A DNA stretch of 64,000 bases, from the NCBI RefSeq assembly GCF_052180245.1, contig NZ_CP197474.1, positions 992,001 through 1,056,000 of the forward strand, written 5' to 3'. Source of the DNA: Parapusillimonas sp013416435 (GTDB lineage Bacteria; Pseudomonadota; Gammaproteobacteria; Burkholderiales; Burkholderiaceae_B). This document shows positions 8,461-16,331 of this stretch, piece after piece; position 1 is the first letter of the stretch; every line of letters begins with the position of its first letter. The translations under genes and the position numbers were made by a program. The notes under the pieces were generated by a model that ran no database searches, was not told the DNA's origin, and saw only the letters and a list, made by a program, of their open reading frames with translations.

Positions 8461-9459
8461 TCAGGTCGCTTTGATGTCGGCTTTGCGGATGACGTCTTTC
8501 CACTGCGCAATGTCGGCACTGATGGTTTCAAGCAGTTGCTCGGGGCTGCCTCCGACGGGCTGGCTGCCTTCGGACTGGATGCGTTCTTGCATTTGCGGAC
8601 TTTTCAGGACTTCGGCCATTTCCTTGTTCAAGCGAGCGACGATTTCCTTGGGGATGCCCTTGGGTCCGGCCACGGCATGCCATAGGTCGGATTTGAATCC
8701 TGGGACGCCGGCTTCCTTGAAGCTGGGCACGTCGGGCAAGGCGGGAATGCGGGCGTCGGCGATGCCCAGGCCAATGGCGCGCTTTTCCTGAACGACCGGC
8801 ACGACGATCGCGACGGACGAAAACATGAGGTTGACCGTGCCGCCGATGGTGTCTTGCAAGGCAGGGCCCGTGCCTTTGTAGGCGACGTGGTTGAGCTTGA
8901 TTCCCGCGAGGTCGGCCAGGTGCTCCATGCTCAGGTGGGTGATGCCGCCGACGCCGGATGAGCCATAGGTGACGATGCCGGGTTCACGCTTGGCCCACTC
9001 CACGAGTTCGCCGAAGCTCTTCACAGGCAGGTCTTTGTTGCCGATGAGGATGAGCGATTCGCGCTTGAACAGGGTGATGGGCTCGATGTCGTTGATGGAA
9101 TCGAAGGGCAGTTCGCGCAGCGCGGCGTTGCAAGTATGGCTGCTGGACAGCATGACCAGGGTATAGCCGTCCGGAGGAGATTTGATGGCGGCATGAGTGC
9201 CGATGCTGCCGCCGGCGCCTGGCCGGTTCTCAACGACGACCGGAACGCCGAGGCGATCGGTCAGGTGCAGGGCCAATTGCCTTGCGGTCAAGTCGCCGCC
9301 GCCGCCGGCAGCCAGCGGCACGATGATCTTGATGGGGCGGTTGGGGTAATCGCCCAGCGAGCCTTGGGCGAGCACGGTCGGTGCGGAAATGCCGAGGCCG
9401 CTGCCTACGGACAGCGCGCCCATGGAAGTAATCAAGCGGCGGCGTGTGGTCGAAACCAT
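8461..9459 (-). CDS. Bug-family periplasmic receptor (TctC-type)
   Basis: The 332-residue product has a twin-arginine-like signal (TTRRRLITSMGALSVG, cleaved near VLAQG). YPNRPIKIIVPLAAGGGGD then forms the first ligand loop, and VVENRPGAGGSIG and YGSSGVGGITHLSMEHL are typical of Bug proteins. These bind small carboxylates with high affinity for tripartite tricarboxylate transporters or signalling. GGAGG precedes ATG 9459. It leads an operon with the aconitase and is divergent from a GntR regulator, with likely operator sites between. It is strongly similar along its length to the receptor at 10471-11469. Confidence 0.92.
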   Translation of the reverse strand: MVSTTRRRLITSMGALSVGSGLGISAPTVLAQGSLGDYPNRPIKIIVPLAAGGGGDLTARQLALHLTDRLGVPVVVENRPGAGGSIGTHAAIKSPPDGYTLVMLSSSHTCNAALRELPFDSINDIEPITLFKRESLILIGNKDLPVKSFGELVEWAKREPGIVTYGSSGVGGITHLSMEHLADLAGIKLNHVAYKGTGPALQDTIGGTVNLMFSSVAIVVPVVQEKRAIGLGIADARIPALPDVPSFKEAGVPGFKSDLWHAVAGPKGIPKEIVARLNKEMAEVLKSPQMQERIQSEGSQPVGGSPEQLLETISADIAQWKDVIRKADIKAT

Positions 9460-9528
9460 GGTGTCTTCCTCCTGCGGGATGTGTCCCGCGAACGATACGG
9501 TTATTCATTACTTTTTCAGCTTGAAAAT

Positions 9529-9563
9529 GTTATCGACAATCAAATAAGATTGTCAACAATAAC
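9529..9563. promoter_or_regulatory. Probable GntR/FCD operator between bug and its regulator
   Basis: Two related half-palindromes lie in the divergent intergenic region: ATTGTCAACAAT (9549-9560), a perfect ATTGT-N2-ACAAT palindrome, and TTATCGACAAT (9530-9540), a near match in inverted arrangement. FCD-type GntR proteins often bind short palindromes of this shape. The placement 70-100 bp from the bug start and 55-85 bp from the regulator start fits control of both genes. Confidence 0.55.
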
Positions 9564-9613
9564 CATAGAAATTGCAGGCAGTATGTGCTGCAGGCTCGGT
9601 CGAAGGAACCAAC

Positions 9614-10315
9614 ATGAAGCCAATGGACCCACAAGACGCAGCGGACGTCCGACAGCGTTTGTCGGTGGATGAGATCATGGGCCGCATTGAAGATCTCATC
9701 CTGCGAGGGGATTACGGCCCGGGCGCGCGGCTGCCCGAGCAGGTCCTGGCCGACACGCTCGGCATCGGCCGCGGTCCCTTGCGGGAGGCGATCCGCACGC
9801 TGGAAGGCCGGCGCCTGCTGGAGCGGGTGCCGCATGCAGGGGTGCGCGTCGCCGATTTGTCCGTCGAAGACATGGACCAGATCCTGACCGTGCGCGAATC
9901 GCTGGAAGGCATGGCCAGCCGGCTGGCGGCCGAATACATGACTTTGCCGGAGGTGCGTCGGCTGCGCGCCATCACGTCGGGGCTCGAGAATCTTGGCAGC
10001 CGCGACATGGAGGCGGTATTCAAGGTGGATTCCGATCAGGACTTCCATCGCACCATCGTGCTGGGCAGCCGCAACAAGTGGATCACCAATCTGCTATGCC
10101 GGGACCTGTATACATTGCTTCGGCTGTGTCGCATGCGTTCGGGGCAACTGCGCCGCGACATGACTCATATACACCAGGAGCACCACGCCATCGTCGACTG
10201 TATCGAGCGGCGGGATCCGGACGGCGCGGAACGCCTCATGCGCGCGCACGTCCGCCAAAGCCGCGAACGCCTGCTCGCCGCCGTGGCAAGGGGTCAGACC
10301 CCGCAGGGGGTCTGA
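9614..10315 (+). CDS. GntR-family regulator with FCD effector domain
   Basis: Start set at ATG 9614 after GAAGGAA; 233 residues. The N-terminal winged helix shows LPEQVLADTLGIGRGPLREAIRTLEGRRLLER (recognition helix around GRGPLREAIR). The C-terminal FCD domain carries DQDFHRTIVLGSRN and a late HHAIVDCIERRD, supplying the His/Asp metal ligands of the subgroup. It is divergent from the bug-aconitase operon and very likely controls it in response to a carboxylate. The natural coding end has run into a palindromic repeat: the last residues (RGQTPQGV) and the TGA stop are repeat sequence. Confidence 0.88.
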   Translation: MKPMDPQDAADVRQRLSVDEIMGRIEDLILRGDYGPGARLPEQVLADTLGIGRGPLREAIRTLEGRRLLERVPHAGVRVADLSVEDMDQILTVRESLEGMASRLAAEYMTLPEVRRLRAITSGLENLGSRDMEAVFKVDSDQDFHRTIVLGSRNKWITNLLCRDLYTLLRLCRMRSGQLRRDMTHIHQEHHAIVDCIERRDPDGAERLMRAHVRQSRERLLAAVARGQTPQGV

Positions 10316-10452
10316 CCCCACTTGGTTTCCGCACGGGGTCTGTCCCCTTGCCGCCTCTTCCGGTTGTCGCTCGGGGTCAGACCCGGTACCGGGTCTGACC
10401 CCCGCTTGCACAGGCGCTACTTGGGGTCAGACTCCACATGGGGTCTGACCCC
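10290..10452. repeat. Palindromic repeat cluster, three copies plus one arm
   Basis: Full copies at 10290-10319, 10373-10402 and 10423-10452, and a lone arm at 10335-10347. The second copy is compensated (left arm ends CCCG, right arm begins CGGG). The first copy supplies the stop codon of the GntR gene. The cluster separates the convergent GntR and bug genes. Confidence 0.9.
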
Positions 10453-10470
10453 CTCCCGGCTCCGATCGCA

Positions 10471-11469
10471 TCATAGAGCCTTGATATCGGCTTTTCGGAC
10501 CACGTCCGTCCATTGCGCGATGTCTGCCCGAATGGTTTCCATCAGTTGTTCCGGGCTGCCGCCCACCGATTGACTACCCTCGGCCGTGATGCGCTGCTGC
10601 ATGTCGGACAACTGCAAGATGGCTCGCAGTTCTTCGTTCAGCCGTGCCACGATTTCGGGCGGGATGCCTTTGGGGCCTGCTATGGCATGCCAGAAGCCCG
10701 AGCGGAATTCCGGGACGCCGGCCTCTTTGAAGCTGGGAACCTGCGGCAGCGCCGGTATGCGCTCGTCCGCGATGGCGAGGCCGGCCACGCGCTTGTCCTG
10801 CACGACCGGGACGACGGCGGCCACCGATGAAAAAAGCAGATGGATGTTGTTTCCCATCGTGTCCTGCAGCGCCGGTCCTGTTCCTTTGTAGGCAATATGG
10901 TTGAGCTTGATGTCGGCAAGGGCGGCCAGATGCTCCATGCTCAGGTGGGATATCCCGCCAACGCCGGAGGACCCATAGGTGACGGCACCGGGCTCGCGGC
11001 GTGCCCACTCGATGAGTTCTTTTAGATTGCTCGCGGGCAGCTTGGGGCTTCCCACCAGTATCAAGGCCTCTCGCTTCAAAAGCGTGATCGGTTCGATATC
11101 GTTGATGGAGTCGAAAGGCAGTTCGCGCAAGGCGGCGTTGCAGGTATGGCTGCTGGAAAGCATGAGCAGGGTATAGCCGTCGGCCGGGGCCCTGACGGCG
11201 GCATGGGTGCCGATGCTGCCGCCCGCGCCCGGCTTGTTCTCGACCACGACGGGCACGCCCAGGCGCTCGGTCAAGTGAGTGGCGATCTGCCGCGTCGTGA
11301 TGTCGCTGCCTCCGCCGGGCGCTAGCGGCACGATGATTTTTATGGGCCGGTTGGGATACTTGCCGGCCGATGCCTGCGCCCGGACCATCGGGGCCGAAAC
11401 GCCCATCGCTCCGCCCAGGGATACGGCGCCCATCGTGGCAACCATGCGTCGTCGGCTGCGTGAAATCAT
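10471..11469 (-). CDS. Bug-family periplasmic receptor, paralogue of the 8461 gene
   Basis: Start at 11469 after GGAGGAAAT, giving 332 residues, the same length as the paralogue on the other side of the regulator. The signal SRSRRRMVATMGAVSLGG has a twin-arginine look. Shared blocks include INDIEPITL-KRE, YGSSGVGGI-HLSMEHL, KLNH-AYKGTGPALQDT, GGSPEQL and a common KADIKA ending. The two genes probably arose by local duplication around the regulator, then diverged in ligand-proximal positions. The lyase gene upstream on the same strand ends 138 bp before this start, with repeats between, so co-transcription is uncertain. Confidence 0.92.
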   Translation of the reverse strand: MISRSRRRMVATMGAVSLGGAMGVSAPMVRAQASAGKYPNRPIKIIVPLAPGGGSDITTRQIATHLTERLGVPVVVENKPGAGGSIGTHAAVRAPADGYTLLMLSSSHTCNAALRELPFDSINDIEPITLLKREALILVGSPKLPASNLKELIEWARREPGAVTYGSSGVGGISHLSMEHLAALADIKLNHIAYKGTGPALQDTMGNNIHLLFSSVAAVVPVVQDKRVAGLAIADERIPALPQVPSFKEAGVPEFRSGFWHAIAGPKGIPPEIVARLNEELRAILQLSDMQQRITAEGSQSVGGSPEQLMETIRADIAQWTDVVRKADIKAL

Positions 11470-11487
11470 ATTTCCTCCAATGAATGC

Positions 11488-11623
11488 GGGGTCAGACCCC
11501 ATCTGGGGTCTGACCCCTTGGTTGAATGTTCGGTCGTGTGCCCTGGGGTCAGACCCCGCATGGGGTCTGACCCCTTGAATCGCGCATCGGGTCTGACCCC
11601 TTTGAATCACGGGGTCTGGCCCC
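11488..11623. repeat. Palindromic repeat cluster, two copies plus two arms
   Basis: Full copies at 11488-11517 and 11545-11574, single arms at 11589-11600 and 11611-11623. The last arm overlaps the 3' end of the lyase gene and encodes its final LRGQTP residues. Confidence 0.9.
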
Positions 11624-13109
11624 TGAGATTTTGGAAGTCCGTCTCCAGCGTTTCCAGCGCAGAGTCGATGGCTTTGTGGCGATCGGTGATCCATTGCTTC
11701 TGCGCATCGAGGTCCTGCCGCGCGCTAGCGATCATCCGTTTCATCTCTGAAGGCTGCGGCCCGCCGGCGGTGGCCCGATGCTCGATGATGGCGACGGGAT
11801 CCAGACTGGCGCGAAACTCGGCTTCGCTCATGGGCAGGGCTTGCGGATAGGATGTGTCCTTGACCGCCTCGGCATAGATGCGTTGTGCCTGGTCATATGG
11901 AAAGTCTAGCGGCTTGATGTCATGCTGCTTGGCATAGTCGACGACTTCCGACGCGAAATGGTGGCCGACGCGAAACGGCAGCTTGTGCTTGCGCATCAGA
12001 TTGTCCGCGAGCTCCTGCGATGCCGTCCAGTCGCTGTTGAGTTCTTCCAGCGCGCGCTCCGGACTGATGACCAGCGCCTTCAGGACGCGATCCCAGTTCT
12101 TCAAGGCGCTGACGCCGCTGGCCACCATGGCGCTGTTGGCTTTGGCGCTTTTAGGGTCCGACATGCCCGGTGTGATGTTGTGCGCCTGCAATGTCGGGCC
12201 GAAGGCAAGCGTCATGGCGGTCGACGCGCTGCTGCGCGTATTGTTCAAGAGTCCGGGATTACGTTTTTGCGGCATGGCGCTCGACACGTAGGTGTTGTCG
12301 CCGCCCTCTTGAAGCAGTATCCATGGGCGCGGTTGCGCATATTGCGTCAGCAGGTCTTCAACGAAGTGCCCCGTGTGCAAGGCAATGCTGGTCACCACGG
12401 CGCCCACTTCAACGGGGTGCTCCATGGACGAAATCTGCGATGCGTCATAAGCGTTCTCGACCGTGCCTGCAAAACCCAGGTAGGCGGCCATGCGATCGCG
12501 GTTCAGCGGCCAGCTGCTGCCGTTCAGCACGGTGGTCCCCATGGCGGATCGGTCGATGCGTGCATAGGCTTCGCGTATGCGCTGGGCGTCCCGCTGCAGC
12601 CCCGCCGCATGTCCCAGCAGGTAGTGACCGTAGCTGTTGGGTTGCGCGGCGACACCGTTCGTATAGTTGGGGACGATGGTGCCGGTGTGGCGTTCGGCCA
12701 GGTCGACGAGCGTCGTGGAAGTCTTTTGCAGTTGTTCGGCCAGCTTCAGCAGGTCCTCGCGCAAGATCGCCGCGCGAAACGTGGCATGCATGTCCTGGCT
12801 CGACCGGCCGGCATGCAGCAAGGTGATTTCCTGGCCTGCCTCTTTGATCAACAGGGGTTCAAAGGAAATGACCGTGGACGGCCGCTTGCCGCCTTCCTGG
12901 TTGCCGGCCTGGATTACCTTGGCGATGCCGTCTGCAAAGCCCGGAGACAGAGACTTTTCTATCAGGCCTTCGTCGGTGTTGATGACCAGAGACGCTTTGT
13001 TCATGGCACCCAGCCAGAAGAACTCGTCTTTCTTGACGTCCTGTGCGATGCTGCTTGCGGAATATCCCAATAAGGAAAGAGATAGGGCGGTCAATGCGGC
13101 GTATTTCAT
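11607..13109 (-). CDS. Exported argininosuccinate-lyase-like enzyme (fumarase/aspartase superfamily)
   Basis: The 500-residue product has a Sec signal peptide (KYAALTALSLSLLGYSASSIAQD, cleaved near residue 24), unusual for this superfamily. The order of motifs matches argininosuccinate lyase: LLHAGRSSQDMHAT (about residues 98-112) at the position of the HTxRSRND motif, PNYTNGVAAQPNSYGHYLLGHA (149-170) for the THLQRAQP motif, then VSSAMPQKRNP (277-287), the flexible catalytic loop with its Ser. The THLQ His is Asn here (YTNG). It would be expected to eliminate fumarate or a related acid from an N- or C-substituted succinate outside the cytoplasm. AGGAG upstream is better spaced for ATG 13109 than for ATG 13115. 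Flanking Bug genes suggest it feeds a carboxylate uptake route. Substrate unknown. Confidence 0.8.
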   Translation of the reverse strand: MKYAALTALSLSLLGYSASSIAQDVKKDEFFWLGAMNKASLVINTDEGLIEKSLSPGFADGIAKVIQAGNQEGGKRPSTVISFEPLLIKEAGQEITLLHAGRSSQDMHATFRAAILREDLLKLAEQLQKTSTTLVDLAERHTGTIVPNYTNGVAAQPNSYGHYLLGHAAGLQRDAQRIREAYARIDRSAMGTTVLNGSSWPLNRDRMAAYLGFAGTVENAYDASQISSMEHPVEVGAVVTSIALHTGHFVEDLLTQYAQPRPWILLQEGGDNTYVSSAMPQKRNPGLLNNTRSSASTAMTLAFGPTLQAHNITPGMSDPKSAKANSAMVASGVSALKNWDRVLKALVISPERALEELNSDWTASQELADNLMRKHKLPFRVGHHFASEVVDYAKQHDIKPLDFPYDQAQRIYAEAVKDTSYPQALPMSEAEFRASLDPVAIIEHRATAGGPQPSEMKRMIASARQDLDAQKQWITDRHKAIDSALETLETDFQNLRGQTP

Positions 13110-13250
13110 TTGCATAGTCTCCTTTTTGCCGTTCGGTGGCCTTTACGCTAGGCGCGTTAATTGTCTTCTTGCGTAGAATATACTTCATCGAACTGACCGA
13201 TCGGCAAGCCGAGCTTACCGGTTTCGACACTCAAAACAATGGAGACAAAA

Positions 13251-14219
13251 TTGAAGATACCGCATTTGGCTGCATCCCTCGCGATTGCCCTGGGTGTATC
13301 CGCCCCTGCCCTGGCAGATGTTTTTCCTTCCCGTCCGATCACCATGGTCATCCCGTTTTCACCCGGCGGAGTGTCCGACACGACAGGACGTCCCCTCGCC
13401 GTGCTGATGTCCAAGATACTGGGGCAGCCCATCGTGGTCGAAAACCGGGCAGGCGCAGGCGGTGCAATCGGAATGGCGTATGCGTCCAAGGCCGAACCCA
13501 ACGGCTACACCATCATGATGGCGCTGCCCAGCATTTCGGCCATACCGGTAGCCGATGAGCTGCAGGGCAAGCAGCCGTCCTATTCCACGTCGAAATTCGA
13601 CGGCATCGCCCGGGTCTCGGCAGACCCCACGGTGATTTCAGTACGTGGGGACAGCAAGTGGAAAACCTTGCAGGAACTGATTGACGATGCCAAGCAGAAT
13701 CCGGAATCCATCAGTTTCAGCTCTTCCGGCATCTACGGCACGACGCACGTCGCCATGGAACGGTTTGCGCACGCGGCCGGCATCAAGCTGTTGCATGTGC
13801 CTTATGGCGGCGGCGGCGAGCAGGTATCGGCCTTGTTGGGCGGGCATGTCCAGGCGACCAGCCAGACTTACGGCAACACTTCACAACACATCAAAAGCGG
13901 AGCCTTCCGGCCGCTGGCAGTGCAAAGCGCCGAGCGGCTTCCCGCCTTGCCGGATGTGCCCACGCTGAAAGAGCTGGGCATGGATGCGGAATACTATCTT
14001 TGGGCGGGACTGTTCGCGCCCGCAGGCCTGCCGGAGGACATCAAAGGCAAGCTGCGCGATGCGGCGAGGCAGGCGATCGCCGACCCCTCCTTCGAAAAGA
14101 CGATGAGCGGCATGGGTACGCCCATCCAATATCAGGACGCGGACGCTTTCGACAAATTCTGGCGCACTGACGAATTGCAGCAGGCACAGGTCATCAAGAC
14201 CATAGGCAAGGTCAATTGA
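13251..14219 (+). CDS. Bug-family periplasmic receptor
   Basis: About 322 residues with a Sec signal (KIPHLAASLAIALGVSAPALAD). VFPSRPITMVIPFSPGGVSD, VVENRAGAGGAIGMAYASKA and a C-terminal FDKFWRTDELQQ region are typical of Bug proteins. Two starts are possible: ATG 13239, which lacks a ribosome binding site, and TTG 13251, preceded at five bases by GGAGA; the TTG gives the cleaner signal peptide and is used here. It is divergent from the exported lyase, and an FAH-family hydrolase gene follows 22 bp downstream, so receptor and hydrolase are likely one transcript. Confidence 0.9.
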   Translation: MKIPHLAASLAIALGVSAPALADVFPSRPITMVIPFSPGGVSDTTGRPLAVLMSKILGQPIVVENRAGAGGAIGMAYASKAEPNGYTIMMALPSISAIPVADELQGKQPSYSTSKFDGIARVSADPTVISVRGDSKWKTLQELIDDAKQNPESISFSSSGIYGTTHVAMERFAHAAGIKLLHVPYGGGGEQVSALLGGHVQATSQTYGNTSQHIKSGAFRPLAVQSAERLPALPDVPTLKELGMDAEYYLWAGLFAPAGLPEDIKGKLRDAARQAIADPSFEKTMSGMGTPIQYQDADAFDKFWRTDELQQAQVIKTIGKVN

Positions 14220-14241
14220 AACCGATACGGAGTAGCAGTAA

Positions 14242-15213
14242 ATGAAACTGGCAAGCTATCAGCATCAAGATGAAGTACGTGTGGGGGTTGTCGACGGCGA
14301 TCAGCTCGTCGATCCCTTGGCGGTGGAAACGGGCACGTCGGCGCTTGGTGCCGGCATACGCTGTTTTGCAACCATGCAGGGCGTGATCGAGAATCAAGAG
14401 CAGGCGATGCTTCTGGCGAGAAAGGCGGTGGAGATCAGCCGCGAAAAAGGAGTTGGCCGGTTTGCGCTCGCGGAGGCGAGGCTGGTCGAGCCCTTGCGTC
14501 CGTCCACCATACTCTGTGCTGGCAGCAACTACCTGAGCCACAACGCCGAAAAAGCCGGGTCCGATACAAGCGGGAAAGAACCCGAATTTTTCGTCAAGAC
14601 GGCGGACTGCATCGTGCCGCACAAAGGCAACATCGTGCACGATGCCGCGCTGACCCAGAAGCTGGATGGCGAGGTCGAGCTCGCCGTGGTGATCGGCAAG
14701 CCGGGCCGCCATATCCCGCGTGAAAGGGCGCTGGAACACGTATTCGGCTACACCATCGTGAACGATGTCACCGCACGCGACCGCCAGGTTCGTTTCCGGC
14801 CTGACGGCAGCAGCTGGTATGAGCTGGGCCGGGGCAAGGTGTTCGACACCAGCGCACCCATCGGGCCCTTCATCGTCACCACCGACGACATTCCCGACCC
14901 GCAGGTCCTGAACATCAGCTCGCGCGTCAATGGCGAACTGCGCCAGAACAGCAATACTTCGCAGATGATGTGGGGCGTGGCCGAGCTGGTGCATGTGTTT
15001 TCCGTCAACCTCACGCTGCGTCCCGGCATGGTCATCATCACGGGCACGCCCAGCGGCACGGCATGGTCCATGGATAAAGAACTGGGCGGGAAATGGAGCG
15101 GCGGCAACGGCATCGTGCCCGCAAAGGGCTATCTGCAGCCAGGCGACGAGATCGAATGCGAGATCGAGAACATCGGCATCCTGAGCAACCGGGTCGTCAG
15201 CAGCGCCGGCTGA
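14242..15213 (+). CDS. Fumarylacetoacetate hydrolase (FAH)-family protein
   Basis: The 323-residue product has a variable N-terminal domain, then the FAH fold: LCAGSNYLSHNAEKAG, then EPEFFVKTADCIV, the metal-binding region DGEVELAVVIGKPGRH, GYTIVNDVTARDRQ, and MVIITGTPSGTA near the end. Family members cleave or tautomerise/decarboxylate acyl-pyruvates and 2-oxo-dicarboxylates using a divalent metal. GGAGTAGCAG precedes ATG 14242. It follows the Bug gene, so it probably processes the imported compound. The exact reaction (hydrolase, decarboxylase or hydratase) cannot be told from sequence. Confidence 0.88.
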   Translation: MKLASYQHQDEVRVGVVDGDQLVDPLAVETGTSALGAGIRCFATMQGVIENQEQAMLLARKAVEISREKGVGRFALAEARLVEPLRPSTILCAGSNYLSHNAEKAGSDTSGKEPEFFVKTADCIVPHKGNIVHDAALTQKLDGEVELAVVIGKPGRHIPRERALEHVFGYTIVNDVTARDRQVRFRPDGSSWYELGRGKVFDTSAPIGPFIVTTDDIPDPQVLNISSRVNGELRQNSNTSQMMWGVAELVHVFSVNLTLRPGMVIITGTPSGTAWSMDKELGGKWSGGNGIVPAKGYLQPGDEIECEIENIGILSNRVVSSAG

Positions 15214-15226
15214 TGAAGGGGGCGAA

Positions 15227-15300
15227 GGGGTCAGACCCGAAAGGGTCCGACCCCATGTTCCGATCGCCGCATGGGGTCAGACCCTATAGGGTCTGACCCC
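15227..15300. repeat. Palindromic repeat, two copies (one shortened and compensated)
   Basis: Copies at 15227-15254 and 15273-15300. The second has arms GGGGTCAGACCCT and AGGGTCTGACCCC around TA, a perfect palindrome of 28 nt with the inner pair changed on both sides. Confidence 0.9.
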
Positions 15301-15309
15301 AAAAAAACT

Positions 15310-15337
15310 TTGACTTTGCGCAATTTCTGAATATACT
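15310..15337 (+). promoter_or_regulatory. Sigma-70 promoter of the riboswitch-terC transcript
   Basis: TTGACT (15310-15315) and TATACT (15332-15337) are separated by 16 bp. The riboswitch begins a few bases after the expected start site, near 15344. Confidence 0.7.
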
Positions 15338-15344
15338 TACGCCC

Positions 15345-15486
15345 TATCAAGGGGAGTAGCTTTCTTTCCGCAGCATCGTCATTACGGTAGTCCTGTCGCA
15401 ACATCCAGGCTCCCGGTGCTCGGGCAACACCATGTGTTGCAAGCAAGACCTTGCCGTGAAGGGCAAGGTGCATCTCCAGCAATCGC
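15345..15486 (+). ncRNA. yybP-ykoY (manganese) riboswitch aptamer
   Basis: The leader contains the two conserved landmarks of this class: CAAGGGGAGTAGC near the 5' end (about 15348-15360) and GCAAGCAAGACCTTGCC (15439-15455), whose ACCTTGCC pairs with GGGCAAGGT (to 15469). The region sits between a good promoter and an intrinsic terminator upstream of a TerC-family gene, a typical target (compare alx in enterobacteria). Manganese binding would be expected to switch the downstream terminator or the translation start. Boundaries are approximate. Confidence 0.85.
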
Positions 15487-15489
15487 TAT

Positions 15490-15518
15490 GGCCTGTCCTT
15501 CTGGATCAGGCCTTTTTT
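15490..15518 (+). terminator. Intrinsic terminator in the riboswitch expression platform
   Basis: GGCCTGTCC pairs with GGATCAGGCC (one bulged base) around a TTCT loop, followed by TTTTTT. It lies 100 bp before terC and directly after the aptamer, so it is a candidate for manganese-controlled read-through. Confidence 0.75.
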
Positions 15519-15617
15519 ATTGGCGCGACCTTGATGCCTTTACCGGTCTTTTTGGTAAAAGCGCGCATCCGGCCTGATTCTTTTCCCTTTTCACTTGTTT
15601 ATCCCCAAGGGGCGAGA

Positions 15618-16325
15618 ATGTTAGAACTATTACAGACGATAAGCTGGACGGCGGTTTTTCAGATCATCATGATCGATATCCTGTTGGGCGGCGACAACGC
15701 GGTGGTCATTGCATTGGCCTGCCGCAACCTGCCGGCCAAGCAACGGATGCAGGGCATATTATGGGGTACGGCGGGGGCCATTGGCCTGCGGGTCGTGCTG
15801 ATCGCTTTTGCGTTGACTTTGCTCAGCGTGCCGTACCTGAAGGTAGTGGGCGCCCTGTTGCTGGTCTGGATCGGCATCAAGCTGCTGATACCGGAAGACG
15901 AAGCCCATGGCAATATCCAGGGGGGGGCGTCGATCTGGTCGGCGATCAAGACCATCATCATCGCCGACTTCGTCATGAGCCTGGACAACGTGATCGCCAT
16001 CGCCGGCGCCGCCCAGGGCGCCAATCCGGAGCATCAGCTCGGCCTCGTGATCTTCGGCCTGGTCATCAGTGTGCCCATCATCATCTGGGGCAGCACCATC
16101 GTGCTCAAGCTCATCGATCGCTTCCCCATGGTGGTCACGTTTGGCGCAGCGCTGCTGGGCTGGATCGCGGGCGGGATGCTGATTACCGACATCGCTATTG
16201 TCGAGCGCTTTGGTGAGCCCAGCGGCACCGCGAAAGTGGCCGCCGAGATCGCCGGCGCGGTGTTGATCGTCGTCCTGGGCCGCCTGCTTGCGCGGCGCAA
16301 ACAGGCGGCCGCCGCCGGAGCCTGA
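15618..16325 (+). CDS. TerC-family integral membrane protein (Mn-responsive)
   Basis: ATG 15618 after GGGGCGAGA gives 235 residues; an upstream extension of the frame runs through the riboswitch and is not coding. About seven membrane helices are visible. The acidic motifs DILLGGDNAVVIALA (about residues 21-35) and DFVMSLDNVIAIAGAA (about 120-135) are the paired metal-binding signatures of TerC/Alx proteins. Such proteins export manganese, including protection or metallation of exported proteins. The yybP-ykoY leader supports manganese as the effector. Confidence 0.9.
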   Translation: MLELLQTISWTAVFQIIMIDILLGGDNAVVIALACRNLPAKQRMQGILWGTAGAIGLRVVLIAFALTLLSVPYLKVVGALLLVWIGIKLLIPEDEAHGNIQGGASIWSAIKTIIIADFVMSLDNVIAIAGAAQGANPEHQLGLVIFGLVISVPIIIWGSTIVLKLIDRFPMVVTFGAALLGWIAGGMLITDIAIVERFGEPSGTAKVAAEIAGAVLIVVLGRLLARRKQAAAAGA

Positions 16326-16331
16326 TCGCGG

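Noticed and set aside
6956..8791. Open frame of 611 codons opposite the aconitase gene
   Set aside because: It mirrors acnA on the other strand, has low-complexity GC-rich composition and no family motifs.
11470..11694. N-terminal extension of the Bug receptor at 10471
   Set aside because: The extension is translated repeat sequence; GGAGGAAAT before 11469 and the signal peptide fix the start.
15432..15617. N-terminal extension of TerC
   Set aside because: It overlaps the riboswitch and its terminator; TerC homologues start at the MLELLQ position (15618).
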